Below are positions 11,526-24,700 of a stretch of 64,000 nucleotides of DNA, in pieces. The first letter of the stretch is position 1. Each line of letters opens with the position of its first letter. The notes beneath the pieces were generated by a model, which was not told the DNA's origin, searched no databases, and saw only the letters and a program-made list of their open reading frames with translations. Source of the stretch: Stagonosporopsis chrysanthemi (lineage: Eukaryota; Ascomycota; Dothideomycetes; Pleosporales; Didymellaceae); NCBI GenBank assembly GCA_022560025.1, contig JAFISE010000021.1, positions 223,250 to 287,249 on the forward strand, given 5' to 3'. Made by a program: the position numbers and the translations under genes.

Positions 11526-11941
11526 ATGCCTAAGTCAACAGGACCTCTTCTCAATCACCTCACAGGCCCAACACAACCTACCTCCACGCCCGGCATGACT
11601 GACAGCACCACTTCCGCCGCTGACAAGCTTGGCGCAAACAAAGCTACAAACGCCATTCCTCAGGAGGTGCGTCCTTCCCTCCCTCAAAGACATGATTTGC
11701 AACTGAACCATCACTAATGCCACTCCAGAACCCCAGCGTTATCTCATCCGCTGGCGCAATCGGCAGGCAGTTCAACCCAGACGGCGCAATCGGCTCCATA
11801 GGCCAGGCTGTCGGTGGCCCCTTCAGCAAGGACGGTGTCATTGGGAGCCAATTCGACGCGAGCAAGGACGGCATTGCGGGACACGTTGAGCGTGCGGTCG
11901 ATGGACCTAGCAACCCTGCTGGAAGTGGCAAGAAGGCATAG
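11526..11941 (+). CDS. small Gly-rich protein with DG-x-IG repeats
   Basis: Two exons, 11526-11666 and 11729-11941, give 117 residues that close in frame; the intron is 62 nt with GTGCGT and CAG. The N-terminus is Thr/Ser/Pro-rich and a second in-frame Met (MTDSTTSAADKLG) could be the real start. Exon 2 repeats a short module: PDGAIGSIGQAVGGPF, KDGVIGSQF, KDGIAGHVERAVDG. The protein ends in SGKKA, with no signal peptide or membrane segment. Small proteins of this kind occur widely in Pezizomycotina without assigned function; a stress or surface role cannot be claimed from sequence. The TATA-like box 55 bp upstream supports it as a real gene. Confidence 0.72.
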
Positions 11942-12316
11942 ATTACCGCCTCTTGGATAGTTAGTTGTTCGAAATATGGGCTAGCAAGAGCTGGCTTGAT
12001 GAATGTTGAACGTTGAATACGGTGTATGATCTTGCTGTTTTGTAATTGTTGAGGGTATGTTGGTATGATCGTCGTTCCTTACATTGTTGCATTCGAAGGA
12101 GTGCTGAAATGGCTGTCTCAAAGCAGGGTAAAAGTTCACAAATTGGTTAAACAAGTTGCTGGTATTTCATCATTTTACTGAGATATAATACTGTCCCTCT
12201 TCTCAATGTCCGAGCTGTTTTCCAAGCTTGAAACTAGACTTGCAGCATCAGGCATCTCAGCCTGACCTTCTGAACAAGGCAATAAACGACCCACATAGTC
12301 TCTCTTGCAGCACGCA
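11942..12316. other. convergent intergenic spacer
   Basis: Spacer of 375 bp between the 3' ends of the Gly-rich gene and the Derlin. AT-rich; no gene seen. Confidence 0.5.
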
Positions 12317-13493
12317 TTACTCCCCAAGTCGGCGGCCGGGGCCCATACTGCCGAAAGAAGCGCCGGTGCTGCGTCCAGTGCTGGGCTCGTTCGAGCCAGC
12401 ATCACGCCCGCGGCCCTGAACGGCGTGTCCGTATCCCCTGTTCTGCACCGACCCAGGCGTCGCGCCAAACCAACGCTTCACCAGCTGCGGCGTGAAGATG
12501 TAGTTCTTGCCTCCGCCAAACGTCGGCCAAATACGTGTGAGGAAGTCGTATAGGTGCGCGGCGACGAGGCCGGTGAGCTGTCCGAGTGCAGCATTCTGAC
12601 CGTCGATAATGAAGGTCATGAACAGCAGGGCGAAGGGCAGGAACTTGGAGTCAAAGTTCACGATGAAGAAGCTGACCTGGCGCGTCGGGTTGTCCTGGGC
12701 GAATGTGTATGCGTATGCGAGGGAGAGTGCGGGGAGGAACGTGTAACCGTTGAGGAGGACACCTGCAAGCGCCTTTCATCACCGTCAGCACCTCTTCTCT
12801 CAAGTAAACGTGAACATTCGAGCTCGAGCGAAAAGAAGACGGAAGTTTTGTAGGGAGCCAACACCGCCGAGCAGAATTGCGAGTCTGCACAGCTTTCTCA
12901 AGTAGCTATCCCACCATGCCTACACACCGCAACAGCCCTTTAATATTTTGCGAATGACGGACAGTGCGATGTGCAAGGGTTATCTTCCTCGGTTCCAGGA
13001 ACCACTTCGGCCATTGACTAAAGCCGGGTGGGCAGATAATCCGAGGTGACACTCTGTTGCCAGAGATCTACAGTGTGCAGTGTGCAAAGGTGTGCGAGAA
13101 AGCAAATACTTACGACTATGACCGAGCCAACGAACATAGTGTACACGAAGAAGTCGCCCGGCTGCGCGAAGCGCGACGACTCGCGCTCGAGCTGACTGCC
13201 GTACTGGTACAGAAAGTATGGGTCTAGCAGAATGGCGAACTTCGGCTTCGTAATAAGAAACGCGGTGAAGACGCGCCAGATCTGGGGCACCATCTTGGTC
13301 GTGAAAACAAACTGCGTAGCGTATATGTATTTGTACAGGCTGATGACACTGGAGTAGCCCAGAGCAGACACGACTACAGAGAGTGCCGTGATGGTCCTGT
13401 GGAGCTGTTAGAATTTGATGCCAACCCATTGAAGGCCTTTGAGTGAAGGCAAGCTTACCTAGAGACCGGCGGCAGCGTCCAAAAGACATCCAT
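12317..13493 (-). CDS. Derlin, ER-associated degradation membrane protein
   Basis: Rhomboid-pseudoprotease family protein (Der1-like, PF04511) that acts in ER-associated degradation, retrotranslocating misfolded proteins to Cdc48. Exon 1 is 13459-13493 (MDVFWTLPPVS), exon 2 is 13114-13396 or runs to 13110, and the last exon is 12317-12762. Family marks are PQIWRVFTAFLITKPKF, DPYFLYQYGSQLERES, YTFAQDNPTRQVSFFIV, and TGLVAAHLYDFLTRIWPTFGGG followed by the C-terminal basic RG-rich tail. The intron before the last exon spans about 350 nt, unlike the roughly 50 nt norm. A single intron using GTATTT at 13109 joins in frame to give about 255 residues; two introns with a micro-exon are the alternative. 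Confidence 0.88.
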
Positions 13494-14202
13494 TGTAAAT
13501 CACGACTGCGAGCGTACTGTGAAGCGGTGATGTCTGAGGAACAGCGAGTGCTGCCTAGAGGAATAGTTTTAAGCAAGCCGTGGCCTTTTGAGGCGGCCGG
13601 TTGCGTGGGGCTTCTGACTAAGCGATTAGCTTGAGCACGACCCACATTGCGCGGCTTCTTCCGGACCCCGACTCTTTCACCCGACTGACTGTGCTTGACA
13701 TCGCGAGCGAAGACAATGGCGTTGGTCATGCGTTACCAGATTCTGAACCTGACATGACCTAGTTGCTTGTGGTATTTTGTTACTCATGCTTGTTCTGGTC
13801 ATATCCTGTTCGTGGCCGTGTCGAATAGTTCGTAAATTGAAGCTACATGCTGCAGTGCAGTAATCTGCCGTTTGTCTCACACGAGACATTCTGCTCACTA
13901 GAAGGGCTACGCCTTCGCAAGGAAGTACAAGACTTCACTGAGAGATCGTGTGAAATGTTCGTATCGCTTTGACCATTTCACTGCTACGAAGCTGTCAAAG
14001 TTCCAGACTTCCTCAAGAAACGCCGAGACACCATGCTAAGGAGTGACAGGAACGCCAACGGTGGCCACAAAAGACCTTAAGGGGGGCTTGTAGAAGAGCC
14101 ATGCCAAGAAATTCAAACGCCAGCAACGTGACCATCTGTACTTCACCCATCCCCCATTCCCCATCCCCAAAGCTTACTGAACCCTCTTGCTTTCCCGCAA
14201 GA
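13494..14202. other. intergenic, no gene seen
   Basis: Between two minus-strand genes: the Derlin promoter and the 3' side of the MATH/RING gene. No supported open frame. Confidence 0.55.
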
Positions 14203-17200
14203 TCACGCTACGTAGTATAGCTTCATCGCGCACAGCACCCTCTTCCGACACACTGGGCAGTTCTGCACCTCCCTCGCGCACTGGAGGCACGCCACCACAT
14301 GTCCACAATCGTAGAATGCCGCATCAGCTGCCTCTTCCCAGCAAATACGGCATAGACGCTCCTCTTCCTGCGCGTTCTTCCAGTGCGTAACACCCTCGCC
14401 AAACTTCTTGTTATTCTTCCAGCCACCAACGTACGTGTTGCCAGTCGCTGCCTCAATGAAAGTCCCAGACCCGTGTTGCTGGTCGTCCACCCAGTTTCCG
14501 TCGTAAGTGTCACCATTCTGGAAGGTGTAAAGGCCATGACCATGACGTTGGCCGAGCTGGAACGCGCCTTCGTAGGTTGCGCCACTGTGATAGAACATCC
14601 TGCCGTGCCCGTGACGATGACCGTTCTTGATTTCGCCTTTGTAGTACTCCGAAGAGAAGTAGTCGTACGTGAAGTGGCCGTTGAGGTGAGAGGGGAAGTT
14701 GCGGCTAAAGATCCGATAGGCGAGGAAGGAATGTAGGTCTGCAAAAGCGCCACGTGCGGCGAGTGCGCTGCGTTGTTCGCTTGTTTGGGGCATTGCAACG
14801 ACAATAACTGAGGAGCTACACAAGTCAACTTGAAGGAATGAGCGGCGGTTCTTGATCGATCGGAGGGTATTGAGTTCCTCTTCCTCCCAGATCTCAATCT
14901 TCTTCTTGTCTTCCATAGGTAGGCCAAGGAAGGCCACCAGAGTCTCATCTACCCTAGCAGATCTTTTGACGATGTGCGTGCCGCGTGCCTCGAGTGTTTG
15001 TCTCTCTGGGTTGAAAACCTTTAGAAAAAAGTAAATCTCGTCCGCTGGAGGTTCGGGGGTAGCCGCGCGTTGTTCTACAGGCTGGGGCGGTGGTGGCAAA
15101 AGGTCCCTCAACAGGTCGATCGGCGGTGGAGGTGGAGGTGGCAGGTCCTCATGCGTACCGCCCATCTCTGTGTCGTCGGGCATCCTCGGAGGCCCTGATA
15201 CGTCCGGATCAAGAACCTCGATGGTGCCGTTGATGCCCCCTAGCATTGCCCCATCAGCGCCTTCGACATTGACCGGAGGTACAGTGTTTGGTGTCTGAGG
15301 CCCTGACTGTACAGGCATAATCGTCGCGGACTCAGGCTCGTCGGGCTCGCTCATCGGCGTGTCTTCGGATCGCGCAACAGCTTCTGCTTGGGGAGAAAGT
15401 GCTCTATGTGCAACGTTGGTCGTGCTAACATCTTCGTTGTTCGGTAAGGGTTGCGTTTCGACGCTATCATGAACTTCGTTCTCCTCGTGAGATCCTTGAG
15501 GAAGTGGTGGCAAGCTCGCATAGTCCACAATGTGTGCCCACAAGCGGCCGCAGGTGAAATCCGACTGGTCAAACGTCCACTCCTTGAGGTCCAAGTAACG
15601 ATCGTAGCTTCCGCTGGAAAATTCAATCTTGCCCGTACTTGAAAGGCGAGGACGGCCCTGTGAGCCTCTTAGTGGGTCCATGAACCAGAACTTGACCTGT
15701 CGAGGATCTTGGATGTCTTCAATGACTGACGCAATCTTACTACGAATCTTGTTGCAACTGTCGTGACGTGAAAGCTGGATATGGTGTAAATGCTGAGCAT
15801 TCTCTACGGCAAATTTCGTGTTGTATGCCTCGAACGTACCAGGCCCTTCGTGGTTGAGGAAAATGCGGGAATCGATAATTTGAAAATTGCGGATGTTCTC
15901 CTGGTTCTCGTCATCGTTGTATAGCCGCTGACCCTCCTCGCCAGCTGTTGTGGCTCCTTCATCGTGTTGAGGAGGGGGAGGGGGAGGGGAAGACAACGGA
16001 TTCGTGGCGTGCGAGTTTGTGGTCTTTTCAATATCACTTCTGATCCGGGACGGTATGTCCCATGGCTCAGATCCGGCGTCTCTTTTGAAGGTGGAGTTGA
16101 CAGTATCGTCTCGAATATACAGCACAATGTATGCCACAGGGTCGTTACCCTCGACTGGGCCACCACCGGCTTTACCCTCATGTGCATCAACAGCTTGCTT
16201 CCTGGTCAGGCACTTGACGTGGTTCTCGTCCTTACTATCTGCGTAGCTGTACCACCTGGATCCTGGTCCTTCAGGTCTCAGAATGGGCTGGTATACATAT
16301 GATTGAAGTGTTTGCTTGTGAACCACGAACCCGTAAAGTGTGTATGCAACATCTCCGACGAGCACGTGGTCGTCCAGGGTGACTTTGTTCAGCAGCTTCA
16401 CGTATGATCGGGTTTTGAAGTCAAACTTTTGTCGCTCGAGCTCGATCGTCAGCAGTTGGGGCAGAGTTTGGCCTGGTATGATTAGATCAGTCGACTTGTT
16501 GATCGCAGCTTGCATGTTCTCGACGTCAACCACCGGGACCCTGTAGCTTGGGATTCCCAGGCTATGGTTCCGCCCGGGCCCGCAAATGGCTTCGAAAGCG
16601 GCAGCCTCCGACATGCCGTGTAGCTCTTCTCTGAGCTTAGCACGCAAGACCTCCCATGTCTCAATGACATCGAGTTTGTCGATACGGTCATGGATACCAT
16701 ACCACTCCAGAGCATCCAGCACGTCGTCTAGAGGTACAGGCCCAGCTCCAGGATCTACCTGCGTCCTGAGCATATAGAGAACCTTTTGTAGTGCAACAAG
16801 TAAGGGCTTAGGATGCGCGAATGGCTGCTCTCCAGGATGAGGTGCATGAGCACTGTACAAGAGGTCCCTAAATGGCTTAAAAAGCATCCATGATGCGATT
16901 GCCGAGATCATGTTCCCACCAGGAGCACTGGCATCCTCACCCAGCATCAGCCCTTGTAATCCAGTCATTGCAAAACTGTCCCAGGGGTTCTCCCGGCTGT
17001 GGTGCTCCCAGAGGCAGTCTGTCTCATCTTCGACGATCCGAATGTAGCCGGTAAACGCCAGTTTGTCATCACGTAGAAGTGCTTGTCGCTGGCCTCGCAG
17101 ACGGTGGGGAATGTCGTAATACGGTCCATGAAATCTAGTCCACCCCCAGTCAGGAGAGCCGCTGCAGAAGCGATGTAGTGCGGTTCTCGAGTAGTTGACG

Positions 17201-18414
17201 CGGGGTTCAGTTGGGTTGTACATGACTACCGAGACTTGGGCCGCAACACTCTTCCGTTTTGGCAGCTGCTTAGAGTCCAGCAGTGGCAAGGTCGTGTATT
17301 GATAGTCGGTGCTGGGAGTCTGCGCTGGCGTGTGCTCTGAAGGGTCCCCGCCAGCTGCTCCTAAGAGATCATCCTTAGCTACCGAATCGACACGGCTGTC
17401 CTTCTTCTTGAGGGAAGGATCCACCACGCTTAAACATTCCAAATATACGCTCAGATAATCTGAATCATTGCCCTTAGGGTAGAACTTGATCTGCCACTGG
17501 TGGCCGCCAACAGTGACAGGATCTGACTTCATGACAATATCACGATTTGGGTTCTCCCGTGTTCCGTTGTATGCCTCGATGGCCCATTCGATTCGCCCGC
17601 TGACACCGACTTTGTATTCCGGCTCCTCCACGGGTAGGAAAGCTCGGCTCTCCCAATACTCATGATCTAGAGCGCTATGCTCTGCGGAAGCTTCTATCTC
17701 CTTCAACTCCTCTTCGTCAGGCGAGGAGGTATCTTCCTGTATGGGATGCCATGGGTGCATGCCGTCTTCACCATCTGACGACTCGGAGTCGGATTGCACG
17801 AGCTCGACAGGCGGTGGTGGAGGAGGTGGTGACTGGAGATTCGGTTCGAAGAGAGGAGGAGGCATAATCGGCGGATGATCGGTCTGCATTCGTCGCAATC
17901 AGTCAGTGAACTTAAACAAGTGCGATCGGTCATTGCTCACCGAATCGTGCACTGAAACAGTAGATTCAGTCTGCGCACTGCTGTCTGCTGCTTCTTCGTT
18001 GGAGCCGGCTTGAGCGGTAGAAGCACTCCCAGGGTTTGCTGAGCCATTGGGTAGCACAAGGTGCTGGTCTGTGTCTGGTGTGGTATCCATGGCATCATCA
18101 TCAACGACAGCGACCTCGATGGCGATAGCGGTGGCCGAGGTATTAGCAGGCGCTGAAGAAGTCTGCTCGACTCGAGCTTGTCCATGTGACAAACTCTCAC
18201 CGTCCTGCATCTCAGCATCGTCCCGGTCGTGCCTCTGGCCGGACTGCGGCAATGTGGGAGCCGATGCGTTCATGTCTACATCGGTCGGCCGAGCGGGTGC
18301 TGGTGGAGACTGTGGAGGGGTACGTTGCAGGTGATTTGGTGAGTGTGGAGGGCTGGAGAAAGTAGGTGAAGCTGGTTGCTGGAGATGCAGCGGTTGCTCA
18401 ACGCTAACACTCAT
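14203..18414 (-). CDS. MATH / degenerate USP / MORN / RING protein
   Basis: Two exons (17941-18414 and 14203-17883, intron 57 nt) give 1384 residues; a start at 18450 would add 12. Domains in order: a Pro/Ser-rich acidic N-terminus, a MATH domain at about 250-390 (GRIEWAIEAYNGT, then GHQWQIKFYPKGNDSDYLSV), a USP-like region at about 440-830, a long acidic linker with poly-Pro runs, three to four MORN repeats near 1250-1340 (YYKGEIKNGHRHGHGRM, YEGAFQLGQRHGHGLY, YDGNWVDDQQHGSG), and a terminal C3HC4 RING (CRICWEEA, DCGHVVACLQC, CPVC). The USP Cys box appears as GLQGLMLGEDASAPGGNMIS without Cys, and the His box keeps GFVVH but not GHY, so peptidase activity looks lost. Likely a cytosolic E3-type ubiquitin ligase. 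Related fungal genes are annotated as MATH and UCH domain proteins. Confidence 0.85.
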
Positions 18415-19223
18415 GGCTGGGGGAAGGGATTTGCTGCATGTGTGACCCAAAAAGTTTGGAAGAGAATGGTCGTAGATGCCGCTGAGTCGCAGGCAGAGGA
18501 AGCAGGCTCAAGCAGGATACCGTACTACGCACGCAGTGGTACAGCCGGAAGGCCGCTTATGACGGAGCTATATGCCGGTAGAGCGGCTGCGTTGATGCTG
18601 CGCAAGGAAGCAAAGTCGAGAGTGGGAGAATGGGACAAGGGAGTGAGAGGAGCAGTCGAGGATCAGAGTCAAGAGCGCGAGGATATCGGTCACGACGTGG
18701 CTGGGCAACTTAAATCTAGAGCTGCAGGCAGCTATCGATGCACAACACGGTCACTGGAGTGAGGCGGAAAGCTAAGAGAACCCCCGCGCCCCGTGGCGCG
18801 GCTTAGCGAGCCTTGCGCCCTCTCCATCATCGAAAAGCCCTTCTGCAGCTCCTTACCCAGCTGTTTGCGATCCTGACTCATACATACTGCAGTACACGCA
18901 AGGCAGCATAGCGACATGATGGGTCTTAGCAGGCTGCCCTCTGAAGCTCCCCATCTTCCGAGAGCTCCACACAAGCTAGGCAGAACGGTTCCTAGCCCTG
19001 ATGAGACTAACGGGGAAGCTGCGACCCACCGCGCTTTCCCTGCAGCTCCCGCGTCTAACGCACGCCAGGCTTTCCCGCGGCAGCCAACGCCGTGATGATC
19101 GTACTCGAGCCGTCAGAAGACACGAATGTTGATGCGCTGCGGCGACGATTCACGACACATCTCTACTGATGAAGCACAATCGGGAGCATCTAATCATGTG
19201 TCATTGCTGTAGTATACAGAACG
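18415..19223. other. intergenic, no gene seen
   Basis: Upstream of the MATH/RING gene and downstream of deoxyhypusine synthase. Open frames are short and lack domain signal. Confidence 0.55.
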
Positions 19224-20460
19224 CTACCCTTCAGTCTGCGGCAAACTTGCAAATGTCGCGGCCACTATGAGTGGGAAGACCACGGTTGCCTCTGCATAAA
19301 CTTTGACGCTGTCGCCGTCCAGTTTGATCTTGCCCCAGCTGACAGCCTCGTCTGGCCGTGCTCCCGCATCGCTTCCGTCGAACTCCTGAGCAGTATTGAC
19401 GTACACAGCGCTCTCTGCTCCATTGCGCATGAGGTTGGCGTTCGCAATGTGGTGCTTGACGATGCCGCCGCCAAGAACAATCATGCCCGTCCTTTTCGCC
19501 CGCACCGCAATGGTGTTGATCTTGCGAATGTCCTCGACAATGTCGACACGCAGCTGTTCTGGCGACGCTTTGAAGGTGTGAAAGTACAGCATGTCGCCAA
19601 GACTGCCATCCGTCAAAGCTGGACAGAACACAGGGATGTCGTTCTTCCACGCCCAGTAGTAGACCGACCGCTCGTCGTTGATTTCTTTGCCCAGACGATG
19701 GATCATCTTGCTCGGTGTCCAGTGCAGCGGCTCCTCCGTCTTCTTGCTCGCCTCCTGCTCCTCCAACATTTTATCTAGAAGTGGCACGACCCAGTCCTCG
19801 AACGCGCAATAGTTGCTGTTGGGTACCACAAGATTGCCGATCCTGTTCATGCCCTTGGCGCGCAGGCCGGCACCAGGCGTGGAGAAAGCACCAAGATAAG
19901 TCGGCGCAAGGCATTTGATGAAGTCCTCCTCGACTCCACCGGCGGTGGTGACGATGGCAGAGACGTGTTTGTGTTGCACCAGATATCGCAGTGTCTCCCG
20001 CAGGCCGGACGAGATCAGGTTAGATGTATATCCCAGGAAGATCGTCGTCCCGTCATTGGTCTCCGGGTCCTTCCATGCGCGCTGTCACCTGTTAGCAGGA
20101 ACGCGACGCGCATGAGCGAGGGTGAGACGCCGGTGCTATTTTCGGCGAAGTCGTTTTGATGCACGGCACCGCTAGCCTGGGCCTCGGCGGCTGTCTCCGT
20201 GCTCAACGCTGCAGCTATGAACACTCTGCAACAAGACTCACCATGTCGTTGATAATCCGCACTGCTTCGCCCACAGAAGTCGCTTGGAAGCCCATCTGCG
20301 AGTAGCCTGCGATGAGCTCCTCGACAGTGATGCTGCGGTTCGCATACTGGTTGAAGTCGATGCCTTGCACCTCTTTGGCGTCGGCGGGCACGGGCTCAGA
20401 AGGCTTCAGAACGGCATCTGTGGCGCCCGCGGGGGCTGCAGCCTCTTGGGGTGTTGACAT
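19224..20460 (-). CDS. DYS1: deoxyhypusine synthase
   Basis: Two exons, 20242-20460 and 19224-20081, give 358 residues that close in frame. The enzyme transfers the aminobutyl group of spermidine to one Lys of eIF5A (NAD-dependent), the first step of hypusine formation, in the cytosol. Family marks are [69 protein letters not shown], and the active-site region [17 protein letters not shown] with the catalytic Lys in SWGK. The exon joint [17 protein letters not shown] matches the uninterrupted family sequence. The intron (20082-20241, 160 nt) is about three times longer than most here. Length agrees with yeast Dys1 (about 390). Confidence 0.95.
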
Positions 20461-21738
20461 GACGTGTACTGCAGTGTTGCACACAGTCCAATATGCGGTA
20501 GGGTGTTGTTGTGGTTGTTATCGCGCGTGCAGCCACCTGGGCATATATGCGGTGCCCTGACTTGTGCTAAGACGATTTTCGACTTTGCTCTGCGTTCCCC
20601 ACAACGCTTTCGGCCGTGCGCCAGTGAGATCGTCGGTTCAGCAGCGCACGAGGTGCCTGGAAGGCCTCGTCCCACTCCTGAGAGGGCTGCGAGATGGGCC
20701 GTGGATGTGATTGGCACCGCACAACGCTGCAGGCTCGTTGCAGGCGGTCGTCGGCGGCCGTCGAATGCTCTGTGGCTGTTCCCTGGGGTTCTCGGCTCTA
20801 GGCTGATTGTGCATGAGGTGGGCTGGCCTTGCGGATTCGCCTCGAGCTTTTAGTGCTTGATTGGCTCCAAGGGGACATGGCCCATGCGGGTCTTTGAAGT
20901 TTGGTGTCGCTGCACCGGGTAGCCGCAGGGATGTCGCTCGGGGGCTCGTCATGTCTGCGGGTTGGATCCTCGTCTTGTCGTCCCGTGTTCTTCATCACAC
21001 ACTCACGGCTCTGCGACCTCATCCCTCTCTACGGCGCCATGCTGCCAGCGCCCCTCTGCGCGCCACCTGGCTAATCGACTCTGACGCCTCCCGCTTTTGC
21101 TATTTCAACACCCTCTTGACGTACCCCTGGCCATCCACGCACGCAGCAGTGCAGCGCCACGTTTACGGGGTGAAGTCATCTCTTTTGTGGCCTGCAAATC
21201 GTTAACGGCACCTGCTACGCGCACCCAAAGGCCACAAGCAGCTGCTGCTGTTCCGGACCAACTGCCGGCTCACTGTTGACGCGCTTCTCGAAGGCCGCCG
21301 ACCCCCAAGGGCGTGAAAAGCCAGCAGCACGTTGCATCTCAGCTTGCCGGCTGCCAAGCCTTCTGTTCCACACGCGGCGGATCGCAAAGTGCCTTCTGGG
21401 GCGCTTTCCCAAACCCACCCGCGCACGGGCCTCTTTGAACTTCTAAACAAGTCACGAGTTACACACGCCAAATTCGACGCCGCTACCCAAGCACTACGTT
21501 TTGACACAACAGCCCTTCGTTCTCACTGGATAGTACTGGGCAACCGACCTTTGTGACTCTGACGATCGCATCATTACCTAATCACGCTTGCTTGTTCTGT
21601 GTTCTGGACAGTGACGGCACCGACGACCGCACTTCGAGACACGTGCATTGCCATCGCGTCGCATCGACAGAGTCTGGACTGCATTCACGCTCATGCCGCG
21701 GTCTTTGAAGCTTTGTCCTCGTCTCTCAAGCTGCAACT
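20461..21738. promoter_or_regulatory. long divergent upstream region
   Basis: Nearly 1.3 kb between divergent deoxyhypusine synthase and the SNT1-like gene. Open frames are short, overlap on both strands and carry no domain signal. A long 5' leader for the SNT1-like gene is plausible. Confidence 0.5.
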
Positions 21739-24700
21739 ATGTCCTCGTATCGCTACCCGGACAACAACAGAAACGGGCGGGACAGATCCCCGCCTTACCG
21801 AGACCGCAGACCTTCTGCCTTCGGAGGCGGATACCCGCCCAGAGCTAATGACAGCGTGAGACCAAATCAGGACTCTGGCAACTTCCCACCTAGAGACGTT
21901 CCTCGAGGACCCAAATCTCTATCTGACGCGCCACGTGGCCCTGCTCCTGGAAGCTCGTCAGGTACGCCTTCAACACCTCGCGATGGGCGAGGGAGGGGCT
22001 TCCCAGGCAGGGGCGAGCCCACGCCTTTGCGGGATGCACCCCCACTAAGCAGTGGACCAGCGCCTCCAATGGCGAACACGCACAACTCGTGGAGAGCCGA
22101 TCGAGACCGGGATCGCGATCGTGACTTTGATCGCGACCGCAGAGAAAGGCGCCCAACTCCACCACCAAGACGCTCGCCCATTCGCGACTCCCGAGATCCT
22201 CGTGATCAGAGAGACTTTCCACCACGTGACCTAGATGTAACTCGCGCGCGTCGCAACTCCCGGGATGGACCACCTTCGGCAGGCTCTACATTCTCGGATC
22301 CTCCGATACTTGGCGCAGGCTCGTCATACCGTGGCAGTGGGATCGGTCGAGGTCGAGGTGGTAGGGATTTTGGAGGACGAGGCAGACCATTCCATAACGA
22401 CGATCGAGACCGACATCACGATCCCCGAGATCGTCCACCCGAGCGCTCATACAGACCACGCAGCCGATCACCGCTACGACGAGACCGAGACCTGCGAGAT
22501 GAACGAGACTTTGACAGGAGAGATCGTGATGACCGCAGATTCCCCCGAGAGTACGACTCTTACATAGGACCAGCAGGCGCTGCCAAACCGGGGCCGAGAG
22601 CTTTGGACACCCACCGCCCGGGACCATCTGATTCGCGGCATGCACCAGGAACGCCAACAGGACCGACTCCTCATTCTTCCCACCATGCGTCTCCGGCAGA
22701 CCGGTTAGGACCCCAGGTTGACTCATACTCCCGACGCTCTTCGGTTGCCGTGGATCCATTAGCTGCAAAGGATTCTCGTAGAGACCCTGGTAAGGATGAT
22801 CTTCTGTTAGCTGGCCGCGCAGAGGCGTCCAGAGAAAGGTATGCCCCACGTGCTTCATCGCCACCTGCTGCTGTCCCGGCCTTTGGATCTAATGTCTGGA
22901 GAAACCCCACGCTTGATGTGAAGCCAAGTGTAGCGACGGCACCGCCATCCAAGCTTACCCAGGCCAGCAATCCAGCACCATCAACTACGGCACCGTCTGT
23001 CGCTGCACCCCTTCCTGCAGCCATTCCCACTCCCGCTCCTACATTGACACAGGCTGCTCCTGCCAACCACGTTCAAGCTCCAGTTATTTCTACTACTTCA
23101 GCATCCACTGTGGTCACAGCTCCTCCCACGCCGGTTGTAGCCAAGACTAGTTCCACCTCTGTTCCCGTTGCTCCACCCACCGGACCGAAGGCAGATAGAC
23201 TACAAGATCGACCTACATCTGAGCGACTGCCCATCGATGAGCCTTATCAAGAAGGCCGGCCAGGGCCACATGGCCCTCCACGCATGGATCCGCCCCCAAT
23301 CGCGCCATCATCGGCCCTGTCCACAACCGCTAATACTGTTGAGAAAGATCGAGGGGATGTCAGAGGATCTGTCACACGGACGCCCGGCGGGTTACAGCAC
23401 TTAGCACGCCAACAACCGCCGCCGTCCACGCCATTGGTGCCATCAAATCCAGCAAAGTCACCTCCTCAGGGCCCAGCATCGCGACCACGTCCACCGCCAT
23501 CTGCACCGCAGGCAGCTTTCAGGGCCAACCTATCGCCATCGTTCTCAAGAACTCCTCTTCCCTTCCAAGCTCCAAGGGAAGCTTCTGCTGGCGCAGTGCC
23601 TCCTCCTCCACCCTTAGGACCCCGGAGCAGCAGTGGCGACACTTCAATCAACACTTCACCGAAGAGTTTGCCAGCAAACATCCCCACTGGACCTAAAGCT
23701 GATAGAACCCCAATGGCACCTCGACCAGTCCCTCCCTACGCACCGTCAGAGAGGCCTGGATTCATCGCTCCGAGAGCACCCATGGGCGGTGGACCGAAAA
23801 GCATGCAGTGGGTTCGTCCGGGCCTTGTACCTAATCGCCCATCTATACCTACCAAACGAGAGTTGCCGGTCGATGATCGCGATCGGTCATTCGGAACAGC
23901 CCCGAAAGCCCCAAAGCTTGAGTTGTCTAACACTGCCGCCGCTGTTCATTCGCAGCGCTTGCAACAGGCTCAATTTGGTTCGCCTTCGTATTTCCGCATT
24001 TCTGGGGACGCGGACAGGGCAAAGGGGCGAGCTGCATCGGCAGAACGATCCATAGTCCCCACTTTGAAGCCTGGATCGATAGAGGCCAGACGACATTCCG
24101 ACGTGGTTATGGCAGATGCGTCTCCTCGCCCTGCTCAGCCACCGATCTCGGCCGCCTCCTCTGCACCAGGCGCACTACAAGATTCTGACGAGGATCTTGA
24201 TCTCGACGAAGATGACCTTGCGGAGTCGGAAGCGAAATACAACAGGAAGAAATCTGCATTGGAGGCTAGGCTTGTCGACCTCAGTGCATCTCACCTGCGT
24301 GCAACTACTCCTTTGCAGGAAATCATATTGCTTGCATGCCTCAACGCTAACTATCTGCCAGCTCCTTACGAAGACATGGAGCAGGAACTTGTGAAGAGAG
24401 AGGACATACCACGCCCATCAGAGATTTTAGCTGTGTCACCTAGTCAGACCCCCGCTACAAGTAAACCAGTCGAACCGTTAACTCCGAAGGCTGAAGAAAC
24501 CGACGACAGTAGGGCAGAGAAGAGAGCTGAGCGATCAATCGCACCAGCGACAGTCGCCCTACGTCTTCGCCGCGAAGGTTCCAATGAACCAGAAGTCTTG
24601 CCTGATCTCAGTGGCCTTCCGTATCTTGGCTCTGGTCCGCCGACGCCATTGTCTGATATTGAGCAGGAGCGGCCAGGAATTCCTGCCACTCTCAAATCCA

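Noticed and set aside
20861..21205. Plus-strand frame in the SNT1 upstream region
   Set aside because: Overlapping open frames on both strands and low-complexity composition; likely leader or promoter.
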